Shown: positions 45,249-58,581 of the stretch, in pieces
Numbering within the stretch: position 1 is the first letter of the stretch
Layout of the letters: every line of letters begins with the position of its first letter
Assembly (NCBI GenBank): GCA_031216445.1
Contig: CM062214.1
Location: 14,848,001-14,912,000, forward strand
Length of the DNA: 64,000 nucleotides
From: Lateolabrax maculatus
Lineage: Eukaryota > Chordata > Actinopteri > Acropomatiformes > Lateolabracidae
Reading direction: 5' to 3'
Notes under the pieces: model-generated
Databases searched by the model: none
What the model was told of the DNA's origin: nothing
The model's input: the letters and a program-made list of their open reading frames with translations, nothing else
Position numbers and translations under genes: made by a program

Positions 45249-48194
45249 CTAAAATAAAAAACAAAACACATTCGTTTTGCAATTGCTTGAACATTTTTAC
45301 GACAGTGAGATGTTTCTACTATAAAAGTCAAATGATGCTGTGACTCCCACCTTGGATGCTATAGCTTTGAGTTTGCCAAGTAGAGAAGGTTTTGTGTATA
45401 CAATTTCATCCTCCATGTCTCCCTCGTTCTCTCCCTCCATGACAGCACAGCTGTCAGCTCCTGGCATCTCACACTCCTTATTGGCAGACATCACCAAGCG
45501 GGAGTACTTGTACTCCAACCTAGCAAAGAGACAAGTGATATAATCAATACTGTAGGGAATAAACAGAAGAGGAATAATGTTGTCCACATGAATATTGACA
45601 AAAACTGTGATGTGAAGGAAAGAATGGCAGGCGGGATGGTAACAAACAACAGGAGTTTGGAGGAGACAAAGTAGGGATGAAAGAAAGCTGGTAGGAAAGG
45701 ATGCAGAAACAAAGAGAAAAAGAGAAGAACTTAGTAAGGCAGGCATGAAGAAAAAAAGAGGGACTGATCGGGAGTAAGGAGGAAGAAAGAAAAGATGGGA
45801 AGACAAAAGTAACGAAGGAAGGACTGTGAGGGGGAAGACAGGGAACAGCTTTAGAAGTGATAAGGAGATGAAGTTAAGAAGGAATACAGCAAGGTCGAGG
45901 AATAAGAAAAGATAGAAGGAAAGAAGGAAAGAGATAGAGGAGGAAAAGAGTACAGGAGGAAAAAAGGGAATCGTACCTCTGGCCTCTGGTAGACCAAGGT
46001 CTGCTAGATATCTTCTGTATTCGGGTTTAGACACAACAGGCTGGTGCCTGGCTATTGACGCTGGATAAGAGATACTGTAGAGAGGCTATGCTGTTGCTAG
46101 GACAGCAATGGTTGACGTCTTTCTTTGTTTGGATCCGATATCGAGTTAGGAATAACCTTATTTGGATATAGCGGAACTTAGCAGTTCCTGGGAATGTGAA
46201 ATACTGAGCTTCAGGACACCATCTTCAGATTTGGGTAGCAGTACGCTGTGATTCACACGTGGTGTTTCCCTTTTCTCCTCGATCGAGCTTCAATAAATAT
46301 TCCTGCATAAGACATCCAGGTCTCCTGAAACTTCTTGTTAGAGTGAACCAGCTCTAAGATTTCCTTCACAATTGGCATCAAAGACTGGTAAGTGCATTTC
46401 TCTATTTTGCCTTACCATGTCGGTGTAGCTAAAATTTGTCTACTTCAGAAAACACCGTGCAGGGAAGTTGCCCAACATCCCTACAAATCAGAAACTAAAA
46501 AATGTTAGTTTGCAGTGGGAGGTGGATTTTAAGAGAGAAAAGACTGTGGCGAGGAATTTACTCCACAGCACACAGACAAGACCCACAGTGAGGTTAAGCC
46601 CGTGGGAAGACGTTCCGTGGTAAGCACAAAGAGGCTTATTTTGGTTAATCAAGACCGGTGGTGAAGCGGTGTCCGTCGGGAAATGAGAGGCTCTGTTTTG
46701 CTGCTGGCACAGAGGCCTAGGCGCCGAATATTATTGTGTACACAAGGTGTTAACTTTCGGGGTTGCACTTATCTCAATCACCCCTCTGAAGTAGAATAAG
46801 CAAATAACAGAAGTATGGAGACTCCTGATGCTGCAGCAGTGTTTTATTGATATGCATGGGGAATATGTTAATGGAAATATATTGATGTATTAAGTGTTTA
46901 ATGTTAGAGTGTGCATGCTGTAAATATGATTAATAATCAGTCCAGAGCATTTAACCTCAAACATGTAATTCACACAGCACAATAAAGAAGGTGTAGGTGT
47001 AAGATGTAAAATACTGCATAAACCAGGTGGTCTCACAACCTTAGTCACTACAGGCAAGTCATGAGCTTGCTGAGCTTGGTAGGTATACCAAGTGAGAAAC
47101 TATAGATGGAGTTATAAAATGACTTAGGCAATCACTAGAGTTGCGATAACAGCTGTGAAGCATAAAAAGACAGATTTCAAACTACCGTCTAAATGTTAAC
47201 ATTGGATCTTTATTTTGCAGGAATTTGCAGTGGCAATTCTGATGCACCGCGGGCTAAATTTTTTAATAATTCAGAAATCTGCAGGATAGTTTGTGGACGA
47301 CAGTCTGAAGATGAAGTGTCTCAAGTTCGGTTAGAATTAATAAATAAATAAATGAATGAATGAATGAATGAATGAATGAATGAATGACGAAGATTGGCAT
47401 ATGACTGGACTTGGACTATGTGCAAAGTTATGTTTTTCTTTTTATGCATGAGAGGGCAGATTTCCTCTGAATAATAATAACAATGGGAAATACAAGGGCA
47501 GCTGTGAGCTGCCTGGCCCCCACATTTACAGATGAATTCAAGTTAAAGTTAAAGTTTAAATTAAAGTTGTAAAGAAAGGAGGTAAATCTGTCATTAACGA
47601 GCAAGCAGAGGCAATCACAGAATCACAAAGATCCCGCATCACACTACAAGTCAAGTTTTCCTTACGCATGCCTGCAGGAAGGGTAGGTAAGAGGTAAAAG
47701 GTAAACAAGAAGGATGGAATCATGCGTTTCCTTAATGCTTGGGCACAGAATTAAATGACTAGGCCACATTACCCAGCTCCTCTCTTACCATGTTAGATCC
47801 GTACAGAAATCATAAAAATAAATAGTAGTGTCAGACAGGAATCAGTACTACTTCTGTGTCGCAACTTACAAAAATTTCACCTGAATCGCAAAGTTGGTTT
47901 TTACTAGCAGAGATGCTCTGTGTGCTTTGATTGCTGAGATTTACTGTATTTCTGATGGTTTATATTTGGAGATTCCTAATGACATTATTTAAAGTAATTT
48001 TAAGTATTTTGACCAGTTTGATTTAATCTGCTGTCGTCTTTGTTCACTTTGTGTGAGAGTCAAACTTTGGCTAAAACAGCACCAGCTCTGGCTGCATCTG
48101 GCGCTGCTCCATTTTGCTTTGCAGTAACATTTTGTTGTTTTTTCAGTCAGTCCCACACACTGTTAACCTTGTGATGTGGAACTTAGACTGTCTG

Positions 48195-48239
<45 letters not shown>

Positions 48240-51200
48240 CCCTTGCTGCTTCATTGGGTTGTTTAAATTCCATTTCAGATACAAAGCCATTGTTAGTTCT
48301 GCATGCATCAGAGAAGATTCAAACTTAATTTGAACATTTTTCATGTACTCTTAAATTGCAATTGTTGCGTCTCTTAAGAGAAAAGTGTTCACATGATACA
48401 CTGTAATTGATTTAATCCAGACTGATACAAGGCGTAGCAGAATTGCGTGAAGTGCATGTACTTGATCATTTAATCCTCATGTTAGTAACAAGTGTAATTA
48501 TACTGCTAATAGTGTGTACCTGTATCTCTGCCATAGTGAAAGGCAGTGCTGAAAAATATCTGTTAACATCATGGTTAAAAACAAAGTAAAGTCTGAAACA
48601 GTTGAGATTCCTCTCAACTAAATTTCATCCTTTCCTCGGATGACATCCTGTTACTCAGATGATTCTGTTTCTGACAGTGAAAACCAGAGGGCTGTGACAA
48701 CACAACCGGGATGCAGGTGAAGGGTAAAGAAAAAGAAAAAGAAAACACCTGTAAGTGATCATTCTAATTGGTAATCTCAACTGCAATGTTTTATGTATTG
48801 TATTTCCAAGATCATTGATTGTTATAATTTAGTATTTTCCTCTGGGTGTGAGGTTCAAAAGCGCCAGACCTCAAGGGAAGATCTGCAAAAATGAGTGAGA
48901 TGTTGTACACTGTTTAGACTTGAGAGCGTTTGCCATACATTACATTCGTTTACTCTATACATTTTATTATTTTGTGTTTGAGGTATCCATAATCTTTAAA
49001 TGTCTGAGGTCACCAGAAATTGATTTTCTTAAATCATAGATAGTGACCAGCATGTTAAGAAGAATGAATCCCAATAAATTTGACGAGCTCTCACTTTTAA
49101 AATGTAAACTGGAAAAGTAAAGATGTTCTATAATCAATTTAATAAGAGCCTTCACAAATTTAAATTGATTTGAAACTCTTGGATTGTTCCATTTTGTCAA
49201 CAAATTAAAGTGGGATTTTTGGCCAATTGTGCGTAGGTGCATGTGACCTGTGACCTCTGCTGGAGATCTTAAAGCACTACACCGTGTTTCAGAGATCTTT
49301 AACCACTAGAGAGTGTTCTTCAGAGAGGCCTCTGTTGGGCTGTATAGGGCGGAGCTCATAGGTCATGTGAAGAGAAATGTTTTGGGGTTTCTGTTTGACT
49401 TAATAATATTTTTACTGTGGAGTTACAAATGCAAGTTTGCCAATTACTGTACCAAAAATTAGAAAAAATCTTTGTGGCTTGTTGAAAGTGATCCAAGTTT
49501 TTAGTTTTACCTTAAGGTTACAATAAGGTTTTGAAATATGTTTGATTTACAGTCATAATGTTCTGTAGACATATGAAAGTTATTGATCATGTATGGGGAA
49601 AGTAGAGGATGACAAATGTTTTACTCTGTAACGTGTAATGTGTAAGTCATTGAAAATCAGTAACGATAATCCTTATGTTTGAATGTTTTGGATATAGTAA
49701 GAATTAGTTTAAACAGTATTAGCATACACAGTAAGAGTTAGTAAACTTAAATCTGATTGGTTTCTTTATATGACAATCTTGAAGAAAGAAGATTGTTAAT
49801 GGTTGATGGGCTGTGTATAATTTGGATTCAGATGTTTACTTGTTTTATTGAATGTTCTTTGAATTTTCTTTCTTGTATGTTAAACTTCCCTCTTGTAGGT
49901 TAAAGGTAACTTTAGACAGTGCTTTACAGGTCAGGTCAACTGCCTGTCTCTGTTCGCCTGTATCTCTCTTGGCTCTGGCCTCTGGTAGACCAAGGTCTGC
50001 TAGATATCTTCTGTATTCGGGTTTACACACAATAGGCTGGCGCCTGGTTGTTGACGCAGGATAAGAGATACTGTAGAGAGGCTATGCTGTTGCTAGGACA
50101 GCAGTGGTTGACGTCTTTCCTTGTTTGGATCCGATAGCCAATAGAATCCTTAGGAAGAGAGTTAGGAATAACCTTATTTGGATATAGCAGAACTTAGCAG
50201 GTCTGGGGAGGGTTAAATACTGAGCTTCAGGACACCAACTTCAGAATTGGGTAGCAGTACGCTGTGATTCACACGTGGCGTTTCCCTTTTCTCTTCAATC
50301 GAGCTTCAATAAATATTTCTGCGAGCGACATCCAGGTCTCCTGAAACTTCTTGTTTGAGTGAACCAGCTTTATGATTTTCTTCACAGTACCTTTTGTTCT
50401 TCTTCCAGAAGTAGCAGGTGAGGCAGACGAGCAGCACTGCAGTGAAAGCTCCCAGCCCTGCACCGAGCCGTACCCAAAACTCCATACCCTCGCATGGCAC
50501 GGTTCTCTTTTCAGGCAAGGTCACACCTCCCATACACAACTTAGGCTCAGTCCACACAAACAGCAGGTCCTGATGATGAACATGTGACAGAGCCAGAAAA
50601 ACACACTGAAAATTGTATATACAAATGCTCCACCATTAGAGTGTAAGACTTGAAGTATTTTGACAGTGGAGTGTTTTAATTGTTTTGGCTTTACTCCAGC
50701 ACACTGGATTTCAAGTGAAACAAAGACTGTTAAAGTGGACTTTCAGCTTTAAGGGTGTTTGCATCCAAAAAGGCTATAATTTCTACACAGTCCATAAAAT
50801 GTGGGCATAAACAACCTCAAATTAAAGATGAAAGTCAGCCTATTGTACCATTTCAAATCCAATCTTCTTTATTTGAGAACCAAAACAAATCTGTCCCTGT
50901 ACTTATGGAATATCTCCATGTCCACACTCACCTGGTGTCCTCCCTTGCAAACTCCCTCTATCTGATGGTAGTCTCTCTCTGTGCATGTAGGACAGGCTTC
51001 TGAGCTCTCCCATAAGAAATGAAAGGTGCAGCCGTCGCATGTTCCTGCAGGGCACTGGCTGTAATGGCCAAGCACAAGCCGTCACTTCTACACCACATCA
51101 CAGCATAGATACAGGTTACATGTGATATTAGAAGGCCAACCAAGGAAACAGTGACAGAGATGTTGTACCTGGGAACTGAGAGATCTCCTTTAGTGCTCTT

Positions 51201-53764
51201 CTGTGGGTTACAGCGGAGTGTCAGCACGGCGCTCCGACCTGACTCACAAGATGACGTTGCCTCTAAGGACCTTACCAACAAAAAACACAGAAAGCAAGAC
51301 AGAATCTTAGGGCACTGAATGTTTTTGACATAGAAAAATATATCTGAAATAATAGAGGTACCTGTAGTAGAAGTTGACATCAGGGACTTTTTTGGAGGAC
51401 TGGGGGAACAGCTCTGGTCTCGCCCTTATTCCATCAAGTGTATTATCTACTGTCGCTCCTGTTAAAGAAAGATATGTGTGAATGAACAATTAAGGTGTAT
51501 TTCATTTTCTCTCTTCTGTCACATGAATTTAACATTAAAAGACCAATATGACCACATCTTTTCTTGTCATTTTATCTTATTTTTTCATCTTTTAAAGCAC
51601 TGACAGCAGTGTAAAACATGCCAAATGCAGCTTTCCACATTACCACAGTCTGCATCTTAACATTCACTAACCAATGAATGTGTCAGCCAGGTTAATGGAC
51701 TGCGAGGCAAGCGCTGTGTGGAAGCCTCGTCCACTAGCTGGGATTATTGTTGACTGACAGATGAAGGTCTTGACAGCGTTGGCTCCTTCGCCTTTCTCTC
51801 TCTGGGAGTCAGTGATGGATAGGTCTGTTACATTGTCCGTGCATACTGCCAGCTGACCCTTTAAATAAAGAAAAGAGCGAATAAGCAAGGGCATTGCATT
51901 CACAGACACAAACTTTTAAAATGGCAGTATTTTCCGCATGTATGTGTATGTTTTCATCTCTTCACACCTGTCCTCCACACAGGCTGATATTGAAGTGGTG
52001 GAAGTACTTGGTTCCTTTGGAGGTAAAACTTGGACCGTTCATCAGCGATCCTGCAGACGCAAGGCGGCTGAAGTCAAAAGTCAGAGTGACATTTCCCTCT
52101 GTGTGGGTGAAGTGACAGTCACTGTAACATAAGCTGTGGTCCTGCAAAAAAAAAAAAAAACACAGGTATATGGTTGCGTAATAAAAGTAAATAATAGCTT
52201 GATTCCTTTTCCAACAACAACAAACCTTGTCGCTCCTGCTGGCTGGTCCACAGGGTTTGCAGGCGCCTGGGCCCGGTGTGGTGTGAGGGACGAGGTATGT
52301 GTTTTGCGGACACTCTGTGCACTGGCTGGTGCTCTTGTCTATGTAATGTCCAGGTGGGCACGGCACACACGTGGAGCTGGAAGGTTGTGTGCTGAGGGCA
52401 CAAGCCCGGCACCCAGAAGACACCCCGTCAACAGCGTTACTCACTGAGATGGAGTAGATTCGCGCCACGTCGTTCGCATACCTACGCACCTGAAAGGGAC
52501 AAACAGGTACAGAATGCAGCGTTGATTCAGTGTGTGTGTGCGTAGAGTTTAATGGTTGACTATATACATTAATGATGCTTTACACAAGATGTAATTCTGC
52601 CCTCATTCCTGCAAAACTGGTGATTTAGAACAGCAAGTTAATGTTTCATGTTTCACATACATTTCTGCCAATGAAGTTTGAAGCATCTGGATTGGATGCC
52701 CTACCCCAAAAAACATATTTGCTCCAATGTTCATGCATTGTCCAAGCAATAAAGTAGTAACTGTTTGATTTGTGGTTTGGTTTCAACACTAACACCACCT
52801 AAAAACGTATCTTTAATACCCAACAGGAGGGAGTGTTAGGTGTACCAAGTGTGGAGTGGATTTACAAGATTGAAGGCTGCCCCAGTTGTTTGAACTTGCT
52901 AAAGGAGGAGCTCTGAAAAACGTCCTGACAGTGTTTCTTGTCTGTGGACATAAGACAATGAGTATGTATATACAACCACAAAACAGTAGGTCAGGTTTCC
53001 TTATTGTTTTAAGGGTAATTACAAAACTAGAGAAATAGATAAATTTAAAAAATGTATACTTACATCTGAAGGTTGGTTAGTCCTCTGGAAGGCCCATGTG
53101 TAGGAAACGGAGGCATTCTTTGTCATGACGTGTGTGTAGGACTGTCTTGTTTTTGTTCTTTCCCATGACTCCACCACTGTAGTACTCTTCCTGTTTACAT
53201 CCTAAAAAAAAAAACATTCACTACATTCACCTCACCTAAATAATAATGCGTGTGCAGCGGAAAACATTTGTCAGGAGCTATTCTCACCATCATGAAGTAG
53301 AGCTCGCAGTCAGCTGTGCACAAAGTTTCAAATTCAAATTTGATGCGACCAAACTCGGCCCCAGAATGGCTTGACATAGACGTAGGGAGCCTGATAGCAG
53401 ATACAAACAGGGAAGGAAATTAGTCAGAACAATAAGACAGCTCAGTGACGAGAGTGATGGAGACAAAAAAAACAACATGAATGTATTTACTTGAAGCCAG
53501 GAACATGGATGTTGAGGATGAGGTAATCATTATCCGAGCTTCCTGATCCACTCTGGACATGATCACCTGCCACCTCCCAGCCTAAAGGACAGGACAAATC
53601 CACATTACTCTAGAAATAAATACTTTCAAGTCACTTTTACTGGATCAACTCAAGTCAATCTACATTAAAGGAATAGTTCAACATTCTGGGAAATCTATAC
53701 AAAGTTTGATGCCAGCTTCATGTCTGTACGGTAAATAATAATAATAATGATAATAATAATAATG

Positions 53765-53795
<31 letters not shown>

Positions 53796-56700
53796 GACTG
53801 AAACAGGGGGAAAGAGCTACAAGTCTGTACACAAAATGAGGTGTAAAAACAACACATTTTACCGGGGGCTATGTGCCGGACTATTTCAGGGTCAGCCGCA
53901 GTAACTTCCTGGAGTGTTGTTGTCACCGTGAGGTTGCCAGGCAACCGATGGAGACTCCAGAAAGTTAATGCGCCCAGCCAAGGAATAGTCCAGGATTTAG
54001 CAGGTTAATTAGTGAGTTTTAGGTGTTTGTTGGCTGGGTTTGTTACCTTTGGACAGAGCCAGGCTCCTCGTCTTACTTTCAGCAAGAAAGCAAATTAGCT
54101 TATTCCCCACAACGTATTACACAGACAGAAAGACCAGGATAAAGAGACAGAGAGCAGTACTGGTCAAATACCCACCATTCATAGTGTCACATTTAGAGTT
54201 GCCCACATTGAAACAGGAGGTCTTCATGTTTGCAGGAAGAATATTCCACCATTTATACTCGTAACCCAAGATAGGCTCAGTGCCTGCAGGACACTGCTTA
54301 CACGCTGGGGGAGGACACAATGAAAAACACAATTAGGAAACCACACGGAGCAAAAACAAAAGTAACTGGAGAAAAGTGGCAGTGAGCAATGCAATATAAA
54401 TCAACAGAGTTTTCAGTACGTTTCATCCCATCAGAATAGGTCCCAGGTGGGCATGGTGAGCAGGTGGCTGTGTCATTGTTATAGAAACCAGGGTTACAGG
54501 GGGGGCAGGGCTCTCGTTCTCCACTCGGAGGCAACGACTCAGCTCCAGACACACCCTCCAGGCAGATTTTAGGTTCAATCCACTTATGCATGACCTGCGT
54601 CTGAAATTACACAGAGATGGACGGTGATGGAATAGAACAGAAACTGTGATTACACAGTCGGACTTTTCGGGGTGTTTAATCTAGCGGTGGCCTCTTTTCT
54701 CTCACCTTGCCTTCATGGTCACATGCTGTGTGGATCTGGAAATAGTCCTTCCTGGAACATGGAGGTCTGTCCTTACAGACAGCAGATCCCTCAGCTTTGA
54801 TAGGAAAGTAATGATAAAGCGAAAGAAAATAAAAAGTCAAAAATAAAAAATAAAGTAACTATCATTTAAAAGAGCAACTGCTGAATACATTTTATAATTT
54901 AGCCAGAATCCCACAAATACTGCAGAGATTTAATAAATAATAACTTTTCTCAAAGACACTGCAAAGTATTATGTATAAAAGATATCAAGCTAAATCATTA
55001 AAATAAAAAAATCCAAATGAAATTGAGAACCATGCAGTTGAAATACAGTACAGTGAAGATGCAAGCTGTGAATGCAGATAAGAAAAAACAGAATAGATAG
55101 AAAACAATTTTGGCAGAGAGCTACTAAAAACACAGCAGTGAGGCAAAGGGGTCATATAATATGCATAAAGAGGTGTACTGAATTAAATATGTAATATGTT
55201 CTGAACATACTAGCCTTCTCACAGTCACATTTCAGTGACTTTACTTAACAGGACATGCATCCATAGCATCATATGATAGGAATTTTAACCTGCCAATATG
55301 AAGATTGAAGATATCAAGGCACATTAAAGAGGAGGAAAAAGGCAACTGAACAGTCTTTTCATTAGACTTTAATTTAATTTCATTAGACCAGGTTAAAATA
55401 TCACAAATGAAAGAAAACTCTCTTCGTCCATTCTGACTCTCGTTAGTCAGCCAGATTTTTGTTATAATAACTAAGAACATCCAACAACATCCTTGCCTCT
55501 CAAACAGGGTCTAGTACAATGACTGCTTTACACGAGGAAATGTATTTAAGTAAATCACCACTGAGAAAATATACTAAAATAGATCAGGGAGCATATTACT
55601 TTTATCCTCAGAAATAGCATATTAGAAAACAAATTTGTAAAATGTAAGTAATATAGGAGTTTTATGAAAAATACAAGAGCAAATTTGCTATAACATCTGC
55701 TACTCCCTTGCGATCACACAAGCTCTCCGCACTGAACTAACAAGCGTGTTTCTTCTTCTAAAGTTTGATTAATGTGGCTGAAAATAGGACAAACTCTCTT
55801 TCTATCCTTCGGCTGTCTTATGTGCTTCTGTAAGGAACACTGATAATAATGAGGCTACGCTGAACACCGCACTGCAGTTTCATTATGTTGTTCCAAAGAA
55901 TCAACATACTGTCAATTTGAAATGCTGGATATGTGTTCATCTTAGACTATGTGTCAGAAAGCGTTCCTACCTGCATACTGGGTGGTAGTGTTACAGCGGG
56001 TGCAGGAACTGGCACCGTGGCCAGAGTAGGTGTCACGTGGACAGGGGTCACACGTGGAGGAGCCCGGGACATGGCTGAAAGTCCCCGGCTTACATGGGAA
56101 ACACTCTGATGTGTAGGCGACTCCTAGTAGAAGGAAATGACAGGGAATGAAAAGGAAAATAAATATTGAATTAGTATATTGATTTTGTCATTGATTACAG
56201 TGAGAGGTCGGCGGGGAGAATGTGTTACTGACCTTCGATTTGAAAGTTTTTCAGCAAAACAGGCTTCACCACTTTGGTCCCCATCGGGACCCCACCTGTC
56301 CTCCAGTATAGGATGTTGGTGCCAGATTTCAGGCTCACCTAGAATGCACGTGATTTTCATGTGTTATCAGTCAAGCTGTGGCACGAACAGGGCCAGTGCA
56401 GTAGTTAAGAGAAAAAAGTCTGAAGTTGCTTTATGAAGCTTCAATTAATGAGATACGTCATTTTACAATTAGAGATCAGCTCAAACGCTAAAGCTAAGCC
56501 TTCTCTGCATACAGTCATTTCATTTCCAACAGTACCACATTTTATCCCACATAAATAATTATTTGATTAAACCTGACCATAAGCTAAAGGAAAAAAACAC
56601 TGTATTAACACCCCTCCCAACATTACAGCTAATTGCCATTTTTTACTCACAGTGCAGGAACTGAACTACTTTCACAAAGAAACAAATTTTAACGTGTGAC

Positions 56701-58541
56701 TGGAAAAATACTGGAGACAACAATAAGTGATGCCACCCACTCTGTGTACTAACAGACTTCCTGCCTATATCCACCCCTTTGTTGCTGCTCAGCCTTCAAC
56801 ACATTTATTTTAGAGGACGTCGGCCAGGTGCCAAAGATCTGTCATCTGTGGCCGTGGCTATTGTTCATCTGACGGCATGAAACACTTACCGTGTGGGTTG
56901 CCCATTCACCATGATTGGTAACTTTGAGCCACTTCGTATCAGCAGACTGATCCATCTCCTGACATTGGTCATTCTGGATCTAAACACACACAAATAATCA
57001 GATGAAACTGTTAACAATATTTATCAGACACACTTGTGCACTGATAGCCTGGGAACCAGACGAGTCTACGAGCTCATGTTTTATTTGTTCTGGCAGACAC
57101 TTCTGGCCCCTCTCCCATTCAAACTGATTTCCTTGATACTGGTATCAGGTGAGCCAATCACAATCGTTTATCTAGTATGAGGCGGGTTTAATACGATGAC
57201 AGACAGCGAGGAGCACCATTGAAGCATCTTTGTAAATAAGATAAATAAGCAAATTCCGATATGCAGCGTTCAACGGCCGGCTACAGCGGCAGTATAAAAT
57301 GGACCGGGCAGTAAATGTTGTCTAAAAGAACAAACAACTGCACTTTATGTTGATAAGAAATATGTGATTGCCGTACTTCTGGCGGGACGAACCGTCCGAC
57401 AGGACGGCGTTTCGTTGCTCTGATTGGTTGTCTCCTCCCATTGATAACGCCCCTTGGAAATCAAAAATGAACGTCTGAGAGGCGATGCCAGACTAGTGCA
57501 CTGATACACAGTACAAAATACATAGGTATTGATGTGACTTTTGGAATAATAACAGCTCTCTAGACAGATATTTTTCTTATTTGTGGGGCAGTTTTATTGA
57601 ACAATAAACAATTGGTCTTTCACACTGGATAATTAATGTTTTAAAAAAAAAAAATCAAAAATGTCCTCAGTTTACTATAGATATCCGAAATCAACCATTT
57701 TAAATCTTTATCTTTCCAGCACAGAGGCCTCCGATTAAGCACTAATTAAGACACTCATCTTTTGACCTGCAAGAGCAATAAAAGCATAGGTGCAACTAAT
57801 AACATTAATTATGGCTCTGTTCTACATAAGTGTACTAGCAGTAAGTCATGTCAGGGAGCCAGCATGCACAATACCAGGAACTTGCAACTGGTACACTCAA
57901 TGGAATGCATTCCTTAATAATGTTATTGCTTTTTCCTGCTATGATGTGTCAGTATGCCTGCATGCCTGCTGTGAAAAGGGCCTATTAACAGAGTCTTAAA
58001 TACAAATGTAGGTCTTTCTTAGAGCACTTGTGTACGTGAACTATGTACAGACATTCCACTGAAACAGATCAATAGACAAACAGACAAAAACATAAAAGCT
58101 AATGAAAGTTTGAAACTCACAAAGAACTCAAACAGCAAGTTGTTGTCTGGATACTGGTACTCAAAGCTGACAGAGCCGTGCTTCTTCAGATGGACGGCAT
58201 AGATGAGGGAGACTGTGCATTCATCCCTGTTGGACTCCAGATAGTTTCCCTGAGGCACCCAGGAAGAACTGCAAGGAAAAACATATCAAAATTATTTTAC
58301 ACTTACAATCCAGTCTTCAGGTTTTCTTGCTCCCCATTAACACACCTGTTGCAGGTGAGCCTGCCATCTCCGTGGGGACTGTTTTCCAGGGAGGTTGCCA
58401 GGCTACTGAACCCAGCAGGCATGGAATCCCACTGGTCGAAGCGGATACCACTGCCGAGGGAGTAGCTTCCTGCTGCACACTGGGTACACTCCTGAGCAGA
58501 CATCTCCAGGAACTCCCCAGCCTCACATGAGAAGGCTGGAT

Positions 58542-58581
<40 letters not shown>

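Larger units (their letters stand above)
45977..50386 (+). mobile_element. LTR-type retroelement, decayed or non-autonomous, in elapor2 intron 20
   Basis: Two long direct repeats (45977-46370 and 49973-50386) bound 3.6 kb. GTAC occurs immediately outside both ends (45973-45976 and 50387-50390), as expected for a target duplication. On the + strand each repeat ends in CACA and has AATAAA about 75 bases before its end. Two bases inside the left repeat is TGGCATCAAAGACTGG (46373-46388), in the position and with the TGG start of a tRNA primer-binding site. The repeats begin CTCTGG rather than the usual TG, and I see no polypurine tract before the right repeat. The interior has no reading frame longer than 91 codons and no gag or pol wording. 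Orientation is antisense to elapor2. Endogenous retrovirus remnant, LARD-like element and Gypsy-like element are all possible. Confidence 0.7.
45520..50390 (-). other. elapor2: elapor2 intron 20, mostly made of an inserted retroelement
   Basis: 4.87 kb, of which 4.41 kb is the LTR-type element at 45977-50386. The remaining original intron is about 457 bases, nearly all a purine-rich (+ strand) block at 45640-45970, which is polypyrimidine in the elapor2 transcript. Confidence 0.75.
53582..54175 (-). other. elapor2: elapor2 intron 10, largely a dispersed repeat
   Basis: 594 bases of which about 53664-54070 is an interspersed repeat with an internal AAT microsatellite. Confidence 0.7.

Noticed and set aside
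50269..50463. Frame with protein-like LVHSNKKFQETWM wording, repeated in both long repeats
   Set aside because: It exists because the two terminal repeats share sequence; it starts in the antisense strand of elapor2 exon 20 boundary DNA and is interrupted. It is not a duplicated gene exon: the flanking GTAC duplication and end-to-end match explain it as an LTR.
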